The notes beneath the pieces are model-generated. The model had not been told where the DNA came from and ran no database searches. It saw only the letters and a program-made list of their open reading frames with translations. Below are positions 1 through 8,104 of a stretch of DNA of 64,000 nucleotides, piece by piece. Both the position numbers and the translations under genes were made by a program. This DNA comes from Coriobacteriaceae bacterium AM113-163 (GTDB taxonomy: Bacteria; Actinomycetota; Coriobacteriia; Coriobacteriales; Coriobacteriaceae), in contig JAQDWB010000007.1 of the NCBI GenBank assembly GCA_027673765.1, forward strand, positions 41,615 to 105,614. Reading direction: 5' to 3'. Position 1 is the first letter of the stretch; each line of letters begins with the position of its first letter.

Positions 1-819
1 GCCAGCAACACCGTCACCAACGACTACTACCCCAAGCTCGCGCGCATCCTCTTTGAGCTTGCCGTGCGCCTGGAGCGCGAGACCGGCGCACACGTCGCCT
101 TTATCAATCTGTCCGGCGGCGTCGGCATCCCCTACCTGCCCGAGCAGCAGGCCAACGATATCCATGCCATCGGCGAAGGAGTGCATGCAGCCTACGATGA
201 GATTCTGGTTCCCGCCGGCATGGGCGATGTGGCAATCTGCACCGAGATGGGCCGCTTTATGATGGGCCCCTACGGCTGCCTGGTCACCAAGGCCATCCAC
301 GAGAAGCAAATCTACAAGGACTATATCGGTGTCGACGCAAGCGCCGTCGATCTGATCCGCCCTGCCATGTATGGCGCCTACCACCACATTACGGTGATGG
401 GCCAGCCGGGTGGCTCCGACAAGACCGCGGCGCCTGTCACAAACACGTACGACATTACGGGCAATCTGTGCGAGAACAACGACAAGTTCGCCATTGATCG
501 CGAGTTGCCGCATATCGACATGGGCGACCTGCTCGTGATCCACGATACCGGCGCCCATGGCTACTCCATGGGCTACAACTACAATGGGCGCCTGCGCTCC
601 GCCGAGGTGCTGCTGCGCCCCGATGGCTCGGCCGACCTTATCCGCCGTGCCGAGCGCCCGGGCGATTACTTTGCCACGCTCGACGTGCTGCCGTGCGGCC
701 GCGAGCTGCTGGCCAAGTCGCGCGCCGAAAGTGCCCGCCATCGTGCCCAGGACGAGCGCCTGGCGGTCGCCGCCCAATGGAACAAGCGCATCCAAATCGC
801 GAGAGCGAAGGAGAAGAAC
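1..819 (+). CDS. lysA: Diaminopimelate decarboxylase, C-terminal part (5' partial)
   Basis: This is the C-terminal part of the PLP enzyme that decarboxylates meso-diaminopimelate to L-lysine; its N-terminal part lies before the window. Visible family features are a glycine-rich segment with FINLSGGVGIPY near the start, the catalytic-loop Cys in TGNLCENNDKFA, and DTGAHGYSMGYNYNGRL near the end. The family usually stops near the RRAERPGDYFATLD stretch. Here about 47 extra residues follow, and the frame runs without a stop into the dapA ATG at 820. The boundary at 819 is therefore drawn from homology, not from a stop codon. It is either a natural LysA-DapA fusion or a sequence error. The following dapA, dapB and dapH suggest one lysine/peptidoglycan-precursor operon. 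Confidence 0.85.
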
Positions 820-1710
820 ATGGACATCCGCAATCTCGAGGGCTCAATCGTCGCCCTTGTGACGCCGTTTAAAAAAGACGGCAGTGTCGACTTCGATGCG
901 CTCGAGCGCCTTATCGATTTCCACCTGCAAAACGGTACCGACGCCATCCTCACCCTGGGCACCACCGGCGAGAGCGCCACGATGACCGACGACGAGGACA
1001 ACTCCGTTGTCGCCGCGGTGGTCAAGCAGGTTGCAGGCCGTGTCCCCGTCATCGCCGGCTCGGGCTCCAACTCCACGCAGACCATGCTCACCAAGTCGCT
1101 CACCTATCAGGGCCTGGGCGCCGACGGCCTGCTGCTCATTACCCCCTACTACAACAAGTCCAACGAAGAGGGCATCTACCAGCACTTTAAGACCGTTGCC
1201 GATGCCGTAGATATCCCCTGCATCCTGTACAACATCCCCGGCCGCTGCGGCTGCGGCATCAGCGAACGCAACGTAGAGCGCTTGGCCGCGCACCCCAACA
1301 TCATGGGTATTAAGGAAGCCTCGGGCAACGTCGCCTACGCGACCAAGATCGCTCACCTGCTGTCCGACGACTTCCGCATGTACTCAGGCGAGGACGCACT
1401 TACCGTACCGCTCATGAGCCTGGGCGCCTCGGGCACCATCAGCGTGTGGGCAGACATTCAGCCGCAGCTCGTGCACGACATGTGCCGCGCCTATCTGGAC
1501 GGTGACGTGGAGCGCGCCCGCGATATCCAGATTGCCGGCCAGCCGCTCATCAACGCCCTCTTTAGCGAGGTCAACCCCATCCCCGTCAAGGAAGCACTCG
1601 CCCAGATGGGTATGATCGAAGCCAACTACCGCATGCCGCTGTGCCCCATGGCAGACGACACGCGTTCCGCACTTACCGATGCTCTGAAGGGAGCTGGTCT
1701 GCTTGATTAA
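820..1710 (+). CDS. dapA: 4-hydroxy-tetrahydrodipicolinate synthase
   Basis: DapA condenses pyruvate with aspartate semialdehyde, the first committed step of the diaminopimelate branch. The 296-residue product has the usual family length. Visible motifs are GTTGESATMT (substrate loop), YNIPGRCGCGI (catalytic Tyr) and GIKEASGN (Schiff-base Lys). The ATG at 820 has AAGGAG six bases upstream, so it can initiate independently, although the upstream lysA frame is open through it. It overlaps dapB by 8 bp. Cytosolic; function is secure. Confidence 0.95.
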   Translation: MDIRNLEGSIVALVTPFKKDGSVDFDALERLIDFHLQNGTDAILTLGTTGESATMTDDEDNSVVAAVVKQVAGRVPVIAGSGSNSTQTMLTKSLTYQGLGADGLLLITPYYNKSNEEGIYQHFKTVADAVDIPCILYNIPGRCGCGISERNVERLAAHPNIMGIKEASGNVAYATKIAHLLSDDFRMYSGEDALTVPLMSLGASGTISVWADIQPQLVHDMCRAYLDGDVERARDIQIAGQPLINALFSEVNPIPVKEALAQMGMIEANYRMPLCPMADDTRSALTDALKGAGLLD

Positions 1711-2443
1711 GACCGTCATTATGGGAACGGGCCGCATGGGCTCGCTCATCCGCACTACCGCCGAAGGCATTGCCGACGCCTCCGGGCAGCCCGTTTTTGA
1801 TATCGTGGCCCAGATCGGTTTTGACCTGTCCGAGCTCGAGAGCGCCCCGGCAGTCGACGTCATCATCGACTTCTCGAACGTCGTGACCTTCGATGCCGTC
1901 GTCGCCTATGTCGAGCGTACAGGCGCCGCGTTGGTCTCGGGCACCACGGGCTACACACCCGATCAGATGGACCGCCTGCGCGAGCTTGGTCAGAACGTCC
2001 GCGTCATGCACTCCGGCAATTACTCCATCGGTATCGCAGCCCTGCGTCATCTGGTAGCACAGGCCACACGCGAGCTGCCCGGCTTTGACTGCGAGATTGT
2101 CGAGACGCACCACAACCAAAAGGTCGACGCTCCCAGCGGCACCGCCAAGCTGCTACTCGACGCCGTGGTCGAGGCCGAGCCAGAGGCTGGCTATCATCCC
2201 GTCTACGGTCGCGAGGGCATGTGCGGCGTTCGCGATCCCAAGGAAATCGGCATGCACTCGCTGCGCGGCGGCACCGTCGCCGGCGTACACGGGGTGAGCT
2301 TCTTTGGCCAGGACGAGGAGGTCACGCTTAGCCATCGCGCTACGAGCCGCCAGATCTTTGTCAACGGCGCTCTGGCCGCCGCTCAAAAGCTCGTCGCCCG
2401 TGAACCCGGCTTCTATACGTTCGACCAGGTCATGTTTGCCTAA
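1703..2443 (+). CDS. dapB: 4-hydroxy-tetrahydrodipicolinate reductase
   Basis: DapB reduces the DapA product with NAD(P)H to tetrahydrodipicolinate. The product has 246 residues. GTGRMG at residues 8-13 is the dinucleotide-binding loop, SGTTGY follows, and THHNQKVDAPSGTA carries the catalytic His and Lys. The start is a TTG at 1703 overlapping the dapA end by 8 bp, with AAGGGAG upstream, which implies translational coupling. There is no later start near the glycine-rich loop, so the TTG is required. Length is normal. Confidence 0.94.
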   Translation: MIKTVIMGTGRMGSLIRTTAEGIADASGQPVFDIVAQIGFDLSELESAPAVDVIIDFSNVVTFDAVVAYVERTGAALVSGTTGYTPDQMDRLRELGQNVRVMHSGNYSIGIAALRHLVAQATRELPGFDCEIVETHHNQKVDAPSGTAKLLLDAVVEAEPEAGYHPVYGREGMCGVRDPKEIGMHSLRGGTVAGVHGVSFFGQDEEVTLSHRATSRQIFVNGALAAAQKLVAREPGFYTFDQVMFA

Positions 2444-2482
2444 CCAGGTATCAACCGAATCCGCCCAAAGGAGAGATAGCAA

Positions 2483-3202
2483 ATGAGCAACGCAGCCGAG
2501 ATGGATGCCCAGGAGATTATCAATTACATCGCCACCGCGCCTAAAAAGACGCCTGTCAAGCTGTATGTGCGCGAGAAGCCCGGCATGAAGGTTGCCTGGG
2601 GCGATGCGCACGTCTACGGCGGCCGTCGTGGCAAGACCGTCTTTGGCGACTGGGATGAGCTCAAGGCCATCCTCGATGCCAATGCCGATTCCATCGATTA
2701 CTACGATGTGGAGAACGACTGCCGCAACTCCGCCGTGCCCATGCTCGACCTTAAGGGCATAAACGCCCGCATTGAGCCGGGCGCGATCATCCGCGACCGC
2801 GTCGAGATCGGTGACCGCGCTGTCATCATGATGGGCGCCATCATCAACATCGGCTCCGTTATCGGCGAGGGCTCCATGATCGATATGGGCGCCGTGCTGG
2901 GCGGCCGCGCCACCGTGGGCAAGAACTGCCACATCGGCGCCGGTACCGTGCTGGCAGGCGTCGTTGAGCCCGCGAGCGCCACGCCCGTCATCATCGAGGA
3001 TGATGTCATGATTGGCGCCAACGCCGTGGTCCTGGAAGGCGTACACGTAGGCAAGGGCGCTGTCGTTGCCGCCGGCGCCGTGTGCGTCGAGGACGTCCCC
3101 GCTGGTGCCGTCGTGGCCGGTGTCCCCGCCCGCGTCATCAAGATGCGCGACGCCCAGACCGACAGCAAGACCGGTCTCGAGGAAGGACTACGTCAACTTT
3201 AA
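2483..3202 (+). CDS. dapH: Tetrahydrodipicolinate N-acetyltransferase
   Basis: This enzyme acetylates tetrahydrodipicolinate using acetyl-CoA, which commits the cell to the acetylase variant of the diaminopimelate pathway. The 239-residue protein has a short N-terminal domain followed by hexapeptide repeats of left-handed beta-helix type ([20 protein letters not shown], then [19 protein letters not shown]), as in DapH/YkuQ. The ATG at 2483 has AAAGGAG nearby. It follows dapB by 39 bp and closes the cluster before a strong terminator. The deacetylase and N-acetyl-aminotransferase of this route are not adjacent in the window. Confidence 0.93.
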   Translation: MSNAAEMDAQEIINYIATAPKKTPVKLYVREKPGMKVAWGDAHVYGGRRGKTVFGDWDELKAILDANADSIDYYDVENDCRNSAVPMLDLKGINARIEPGAIIRDRVEIGDRAVIMMGAIINIGSVIGEGSMIDMGAVLGGRATVGKNCHIGAGTVLAGVVEPASATPVIIEDDVMIGANAVVLEGVHVGKGAVVAAGAVCVEDVPAGAVVAGVPARVIKMRDAQTDSKTGLEEGLRQL

Positions 3203-3219
3203 TAGTTACGCGGTTATGA

Positions 3220-3257
3220 CGAAAAGGCCGAAGTCCCAAAGGGCTTCGGCCTTTTCG
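3220..3257. terminator. Bidirectional terminator between dapH and the convergent nucleoid-protein gene
   Basis: A 14-bp perfect stem (CGAAAAGGCCGAAG pairing with CTTCGGCCTTTTCG) with an inner CCC/GGG extension is flanked by A-runs and T-runs. It lies between two convergent stop codons, so it can serve both strands. Confidence 0.9.
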
Positions 3258-3280
3258 TTACGGTCAATCCGCTCGATCCC

Positions 3281-4285
3281 TTATCGGTTCTCGATGCTGC
3301 CGATATTCTTGAGCTCGATGGAGATGAGGCCGTTGGGTTCGTTGACAAACTCGATGTACTCGGAGTTCGAACCCATCTCGGCCGGGAAGCTGATCTCGAT
3401 GCCCGTATCGGTACGAATCTTATGATTGCGCACCGCCGCGCGCTCGACCTGTTTGCGCTCCACGGGAACGCGCTCGGGAACCTTCTCCTCGGTCAGTGCC
3501 GCGCGCACACTTTCCTTGATGACCGGCTCGTCCTCAAAGACCTCATCGACGATATCCCAGGGCGGAAGCTCCTCGTCATCCTCGACCTTCTCGGCCACAG
3601 CGGCCTTAACCTTGGCGAGCGCCACGGCCGTGTTGGCGCCGTGCTCCTCGGCGACTTCCTCGACCACACGCGTCACGGTGTCGATGACCTCCTTGCCCGA
3701 TACGCCCGTGTCGCACTGCAGCAGGCCATCGGGGATAAGCATACGGTCCTCGCCGGCAATCTTGCGCTTCTTGTCCACGTAGCCGATCTCCATGGTGCTC
3801 GCGCGCACGATGGCATAGCTCGGCACCTTCTGCGAGGGGTTCGGCAGGATGGCGTAGTGGCGCGCGATGTCGTTGCGCACCTCCCCCTCCTCGCGGCCCA
3901 CTTCGTGCATAAAAGCCTGCTTGGAGCCCAGCAGCATCACGGCAAACCAGCGGGCATCCTCATCGTCGTCAAAATCGGCCACGAGCACGTCGGTGGACTC
4001 GGCTTTCTCGGCTTTGGTGAGCTCGGAGGAGATAAACTCCGCAATCTGCTGCGACAGGTCCACAAACTCGCGCTCGCCAAAGAAATAGCCCTTGAGCTCG
4101 CCGCCAAACGCAGAGTTCTCGGCAAACGTGGCGCGTTTATTGTCGGCCGAGGTACGTGCGCGGCGCAGATGCGTGGTCACGAAGTTGCGCACGGTACGGC
4201 TCTCGATATCGAGCTCGCGCTGGCTCATAACGTTGACGGCAGAGTCAAAGTCCAGGATATGCAGAATCGCGTGATTGATTTTCAT
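3281..4285 (-). CDS. Nucleoid-associated protein, NdpA/YejK family
   Basis: This 334-residue protein belongs to the 37-kDa nucleoid-associated protein family (YejK/NdpA). The N-terminus MKINHAILHILDF and the C-terminal block TGIEISFPAEMGSNSEYIEFV...GLISIELKNIGSIENR fit the family pattern. An acidic, Val/Glu-rich linker lies around residues 220-260. Two in-frame ATGs exist (4294 and 4285). I chose 4285 because GGA sits at a workable distance and the family begins with MKI. It is probably DNA-binding in the cytoplasm. It is transcribed convergently with dapH and is not obviously part of an operon. Confidence 0.85.
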   Translation of the reverse strand: MKINHAILHILDFDSAVNVMSQRELDIESRTVRNFVTTHLRRARTSADNKRATFAENSAFGGELKGYFFGEREFVDLSQQIAEFISSELTKAEKAESTDVLVADFDDDEDARWFAVMLLGSKQAFMHEVGREEGEVRNDIARHYAILPNPSQKVPSYAIVRASTMEIGYVDKKRKIAGEDRMLIPDGLLQCDTGVSGKEVIDTVTRVVEEVAEEHGANTAVALAKVKAAVAEKVEDDEELPPWDIVDEVFEDEPVIKESVRAALTEEKVPERVPVERKQVERAAVRNHKIRTDTGIEISFPAEMGSNSEYIEFVNEPNGLISIELKNIGSIENR

Positions 4286-4359
4286 ATACGGCATTCCGTT
4301 CTAGATCGATTTCGGCACGAACCAGTATAGCGGTCGAGCCCTCCCCGAGCGCATCGAAG

Positions 4360-4394
4360 ATTGGTGCATCGGGGACAGGTTGCTTTGCACCAAT
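4360..4394. repeat. GGGACAG-type inverted repeat, copy A
   Basis: Arms ATTGGTGCA (4360-4368) and TGCACCAAT (4386-4394) enclose a loop with GGGGACAGGTT. It lies immediately after the stop of the DUF2974 gene. A very similar copy sits just upstream of that gene at 5574-5606, in the same orientation. Confidence 0.8.
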
Positions 4395-4396
4395 GG

Positions 4397-5557
4397 TTAG
4401 CGCAGGAGCTCGGACTGCCAAGCCTCGAGCTGTTCTGCCAGACTCTTACCGGCAGCGGACATGTCGAACTGGGGTCGTTTGGGCAGCAGTGCGCATTTAA
4501 GGATTGCCACGATGGTCTGCGAGACAAAGCGTCGTGTATCCTTGTCGAAACCTTGCGCAGCCTGGAGCATCACGGGCAGGCTCTCGCGCAGATTCCCAGC
4601 GATATCCGCAAACCGCTCAGCACCCGTAGCCTCAAACACGGAGAACAACGCATCTACAAAACGCTCGCGCTCGCTAGGCCCCACTGCAAGCAGCATCTCG
4701 CGAATGGAGCCATCAACGTATCGAGCACCGGCGGACAGGCGCTCACAGTACACGAAGTCGCGGCCATCAACCACCCAGCTAAAGGGATTGTGCTGCAGCA
4801 GGCTGAACTCGGTGCTCTCAACGATGGCATAGTCCTCCTGTGTCTCGAACATCATGCCAAAGATCGACGACCGAGGTAGCGTCTTGTCGATTCGACCGGA
4901 AAGATCGGCAAAGGCGTTGCCGTTCAGAAACTCCTCGACGAAGCCCGGACCATCATGGGAATACACCCGTTCGATTCGCTCACGGGCGACGTCGGAGCAC
5001 ATCGCCGCACCGTACACCGCAAGGTTTCCGCCCTTGGAATGACCTCCGCACAAAAGCGGCCCGTCAATCGCATCCGCCGCCTCGTCCACATAACGCGCCG
5101 CAGATTCCTGGGCCGGCACGGGACACCGGAACGCCATGTTGAAGTCCTCTTTCCAGCCCACAATCGTGCTGTCGGTCCCCCGGAAGGAAAGATAGCTAAA
5201 CCCCGCCGGAAACCGGAACGCCATGGCTGCAAACTGCTCCGTCGCCACCACATCGCTCACGGCACGATAGTCGCAAACGTGCACGCCACGGTAGCGAGGG
5301 CTTGCTGCCACGGCCTCCAACAAGGCCCTGCTCCCCTCTGGATCCCACAGGTCGCCAATCATGTCCCGGTAGCACTCGGCACGAAGCAGCTCGCGTACGT
5401 CTAGGCCCTGCCAGTTCGTCAGCTCCGCCATATCACCCGGCAAACGCAAATAGGACAACCACGCAAAGACCAGGCTATCCACCGCGCAGAACGGCCGTTC
5501 CTCAAACGGGTCAAACGCCGTCTGGGCATAGGTCAAAAAATTAGGCGAATCCGACAT
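4397..5557 (-). CDS. DUF2974 (Mbeg1-like) alpha/beta hydrolase
   Basis: The 386-residue product carries a lipase-like nucleophile elbow GGHSKGG at about residues 172-178 and, upstream, YLSFRGTDSTIVGWKEDF, which is lipase class 3-like. Both are typical of the DUF2974/Mbeg1-like family. There is no signal peptide or membrane segment, so a cytosolic esterase or lipase role is inferred; the substrate is unknown. The ATG at 5557 has GGGAG at good spacing. The gene stands alone on the minus strand and is bracketed by two near-identical GGGACAG-type inverted repeats, which may mark a mobile cassette or simply common intergenic repeats. Confidence 0.8.
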   Translation of the reverse strand: MSDSPNFLTYAQTAFDPFEERPFCAVDSLVFAWLSYLRLPGDMAELTNWQGLDVRELLRAECYRDMIGDLWDPEGSRALLEAVAASPRYRGVHVCDYRAVSDVVATEQFAAMAFRFPAGFSYLSFRGTDSTIVGWKEDFNMAFRCPVPAQESAARYVDEAADAIDGPLLCGGHSKGGNLAVYGAAMCSDVARERIERVYSHDGPGFVEEFLNGNAFADLSGRIDKTLPRSSIFGMMFETQEDYAIVESTEFSLLQHNPFSWVVDGRDFVYCERLSAGARYVDGSIREMLLAVGPSERERFVDALFSVFEATGAERFADIAGNLRESLPVMLQAAQGFDKDTRRFVSQTIVAILKCALLPKRPQFDMSAAGKSLAEQLEAWQSELLR

Positions 5558-5573
5558 GGCGCTCCCATCAACT

Positions 5574-5606
5574 ATGGTGCATTGGGGTCAGGTTACTTTG
5601 CACCAA
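5574..5606. repeat. GGGACAG-type inverted repeat, copy B
   Basis: TGGTGCA (5575-5581) and TGCACCA (5599-5605) enclose a loop containing GGGGTCAGGTTACTT. Compared with copy A, 27 of 31 core positions match. It lies upstream of the DUF2974 gene and abuts the ldh terminator. Confidence 0.78.
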
Positions 5607-5640
5607 AAAGGCGCCCGGACCGTGTGGACCGGACGCCTTT
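5607..5640 (-). terminator. Terminator of ldh
   Basis: A stem formed by AAAGGCGCCCGGACC and GGACCGGACGCCTTT (two mismatches, GTGT loop) lies 32 bp downstream of the ldh stop, with a T-run on the minus strand. Confidence 0.8.
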
Positions 5641-5671
5641 CATTGTAGCCTGTTGCCCAAAAGAGCTTGAT

Positions 5672-6622
5672 TTAGCAGGAGAAGTCGACGCTGTCGATGA
5701 TGTCCTTGAGGGCCTTTGCAGAGGCGGTGAGCTCATGCTGCTCGTCATCGTTCAGCGGCACGGGGACGCGGCAGACAACGCCGTCGCGGCCAACGACCGT
5801 CGGCATGGAGATGGCAAGATCGGACAGGCCATACTCGCCCACCATGAGCGAGGAGACGGGCAGAACGGTCTGCTCATCGCGCATGACGGCGGTGCAGATG
5901 CGCTTGACGGCCATGGCGACGCCATAGTAGGTGGCGTGCTTCTTCTCGATGATGGTGTAGGCGGAGTTCTTGACGTCCTCGGCGATGCGCTTCTCGGCAG
6001 CCTCATGCTCCAGATGACCGTGAAGCTCGCAGAAAGTGTTCAGCGGCACGCCGGCAACCTGGGCGCTGGACCAAGCGACAAACTCAGAGTCGCCGTGCTC
6101 ACCCATGACATAGGCCTGGACATCGCGCGGATCGACCTCGACGTGGGCACCAAGCATCTGCTGCAGACGGCCAGTGTCGAGCACGGTGCCGGAGCCGATG
6201 ACATGGCCCTCGGGCAGGCCGGACATCTTGATGGCGGCATAGGTCAGAACATCGACCGGGTTGGAGACAATGAGCAGAATGCCGTCGAAGCCAGACTTCT
6301 TAATTTCGGGAATGATGGACTTAAAGATGTTGACGTTCTTGTTGACCAGGTCCAGACGGGTCTCACCGGGCTTCTGGGCAGCGCCAGCGGTGACGACGAT
6401 CATGGCGGCGTCGGCGACATCGGAATAATCGCCGGCGTAGATCTTCATCGGCTCGGCAAACGTCATGCCGTGCGCGATATCCAGGGCCTCACCCTCGGCG
6501 CGGTTCTTGTCCACGTCGATGAGGACCATCTCGGAGAACAGACCGCTCTGCATCAGCGCGAACGCCGAAGACGAACCGACGAAACCGCAGCCGACAATAG
6601 CGACCTTCTTCTCGTTAACCAT
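5672..6622 (-). CDS. ldh: L-lactate dehydrogenase
   Basis: This enzyme reduces pyruvate to L-lactate, reoxidising NADH in fermentation. The 316-residue protein has the Rossmann loop VAIVGCGFVGSSSA near the N-terminus, the NAD-selecting Asp in LIDVDKNRAEG, SNPVDVLTY, and the catalytic His in GEHGDSEFVAWS. An Arg lies in the substrate loop (GAAQKPGETRLDL); the Gln in it favours lactate over malate dehydrogenase. The ATG at 6622 follows GGGAG; a longer frame upstream lacks a ribosome site. A 14-bp imperfect hairpin (about 6647-6680) lies just ahead of the ribosome site and could act as a leader structure. Confidence 0.95.
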   Translation of the reverse strand: MVNEKKVAIVGCGFVGSSSAFALMQSGLFSEMVLIDVDKNRAEGEALDIAHGMTFAEPMKIYAGDYSDVADAAMIVVTAGAAQKPGETRLDLVNKNVNIFKSIIPEIKKSGFDGILLIVSNPVDVLTYAAIKMSGLPEGHVIGSGTVLDTGRLQQMLGAHVEVDPRDVQAYVMGEHGDSEFVAWSSAQVAGVPLNTFCELHGHLEHEAAEKRIAEDVKNSAYTIIEKKHATYYGVAMAVKRICTAVMRDEQTVLPVSSLMVGEYGLSDLAISMPTVVGRDGVVCRVPVPLNDDEQHELTASAKALKDIIDSVDFSC

Positions 6623-6646
6623 TAGAAACTCCCATCTCTCTCCACA

Positions 6647-6680
6647 AACAAGCCACCCGGGAACGACCCGAGCGGCTTGT
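6647..6680 (-). other. Hairpin in ldh leader
   Basis: On the minus strand ACAAGCC...GGCTTGT forms the base of a stem that continues to CGGG/CCCG around a short loop, about 25 nt before the ldh start. Without a strong T-run it could be a leader structure or a weak terminator for the upstream aminotransferase gene. Confidence 0.5.
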
Positions 6681-6823
6681 CGTAATCCCAATACATCCAA
6701 TCGGGACTTTGATTATGCTCCTATTCGCAGCCAAAAATCGACCGTTTACCGAAATTGTTTGCAGGATTCGTAAAATAACTGCACGAAATCGGTTTCGAGC
6801 TATTGACGAGTCGAAACAGGTTT

Positions 6824-7987
6824 CTAATACAGACCCGCCTCGCGGATGGCCTCGACAGCCAAAGCAATCTGGTCGGGCGGCAAGACCAGCGCCATGCGCA
6901 CGTGCCCCTCGCCCGAAGGACCAAAGCTCGCGCCCGGCGTCACCACAACGCCGGCCTCCTCCATGAGCTCCTCGCAAAACGCCATGGAATCGGTGCGACC
7001 ACCGGGAAGCTTGGCCCACACAAACATAGAGCCATGCGCGTTGGGACGCTCCCAGCCCAGGCCCTCAAGACCGTCGCACAGGGCATCGCGGCGCTCCTGG
7101 TACTTCAGACGCTGCGCCTCGACCTCATCGCGCGGACCGTTCAGGCAGGCGATAGCAGCCTTCTGGATCGGGAAGAACATACCAAAGTCGATCTGGCCGC
7201 GCAGCTTGGCAAAGGCCGAGACCACATCCTCGCGACCGACCAAAAAGCCGATACGCGCACCGGTGACGTTAAACGACTTGGAGAGCGAGAAGAACTCAAC
7301 GCCCACCTCGAGCGCGCCGGGATACTGCAAGAAGCTGCCGCCCGGCTCGCCGTCGAACACGATATCGGAGTATGCGTTGTCGTGAACGATGAGCAGGTCG
7401 TGCTCGCGGGCGAAAGCGATGATCTCCTCGTAGACCTCGGGCGTGCCCACCGAGCCCACCGGGTTGGCGGGCAGCGACACAATCATGTACTTGGCACGAT
7501 CGGCCACCTCGGGATCGATACCCGCCACATAGGGCAGGTAATTGTGCTCCGCCACCAGCGGATAGTACTCGAGCTTGGCATCGGCGATCTTGGCACCTGC
7601 CTCAAAGACCGGGTAGCACGGATCGGGAACCAGAATGGTGTCACCCGGATCGAGCAGGGCAAGGCCCAAATGGCCAACGCCCTCCTGCGTGCCGTTGCAC
7701 GACTGCACCATAGACGGCGTAATGCCCGAAACGCCAAAGCGACGCTCGTAGTAATCGCACACGGCTTGCTTGAGTTCGGGCAGGTCGCGCAGGGCATACT
7801 TCCACATCTCGGGGTCCTGGGCCGCTTGCGTGAGCGCCTCGACCACGTGGTCGTACGGCTTAAAGTCGGGCGTGCCCACGCTCATGTTGTAAATGGTCTT
7901 GCCCTGAGCCTTCAGCGCAAGCAGTTTGTTGTTGAGCGAGGCGAAGACCTCCGCGCCAAAGCGGTCGAGACGCTGCGATGCCTGCAT
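6824..7987 (-). CDS. Class I/II PLP aminotransferase, DapL/AlaC-like
   Basis: The 387-residue fold-type I aminotransferase carries the PLP lysine in SLSKSFNVTGARIGF and family blocks NMSVGTPDF, LVPDPCYPVF and VHDNAYSDI. It resembles LL-diaminopimelate aminotransferase (DapL) and glutamate-pyruvate (AlaC-type) enzymes. The substrate cannot be decided from sequence alone. With dapH nearby, it could be the N-acetyl-diaminopimelate aminotransferase of the acetylase route, or an alanine/valine enzyme. The ATG at 7987 follows GGAAGGTGG; the upstream extension runs into a terminator and is rejected. Confidence 0.85.
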   Translation of the reverse strand: MQASQRLDRFGAEVFASLNNKLLALKAQGKTIYNMSVGTPDFKPYDHVVEALTQAAQDPEMWKYALRDLPELKQAVCDYYERRFGVSGITPSMVQSCNGTQEGVGHLGLALLDPGDTILVPDPCYPVFEAGAKIADAKLEYYPLVAEHNYLPYVAGIDPEVADRAKYMIVSLPANPVGSVGTPEVYEEIIAFAREHDLLIVHDNAYSDIVFDGEPGGSFLQYPGALEVGVEFFSLSKSFNVTGARIGFLVGREDVVSAFAKLRGQIDFGMFFPIQKAAIACLNGPRDEVEAQRLKYQERRDALCDGLEGLGWERPNAHGSMFVWAKLPGGRTDSMAFCEELMEEAGVVVTPGASFGPSGEGHVRMALVLPPDQIALAVEAIREAGLY

Positions 7988-8005
7988 GGTGCCACCTTCC
8001 GATAT

Positions 8006-8035
8006 AAAAAAGCGGCGCTCCGACAAGAGCGCCGC
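8006..8035 (-). terminator. Terminator of nadE
   Basis: A perfect stem GCGGCGCTC/GAGCGCCGC with a 6-base loop is followed on the minus strand by six Ts. It lies between nadE and the aminotransferase gene and separates their transcription. Confidence 0.9.
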
Positions 8036-8104
8036 GCGATACGGGCCATCAGATTGCAAAAGTGTAACGCTTGCAACCCCCGTATTGGTTCAATTTAGCC
8101 AACC

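Noticed and set aside
6623..6823. Rex-type redox operator upstream of ldh
   Set aside because: No TTGTGAA-N4-TTCACAA-like palindrome is present; only weak promoter-like hexamers are seen.
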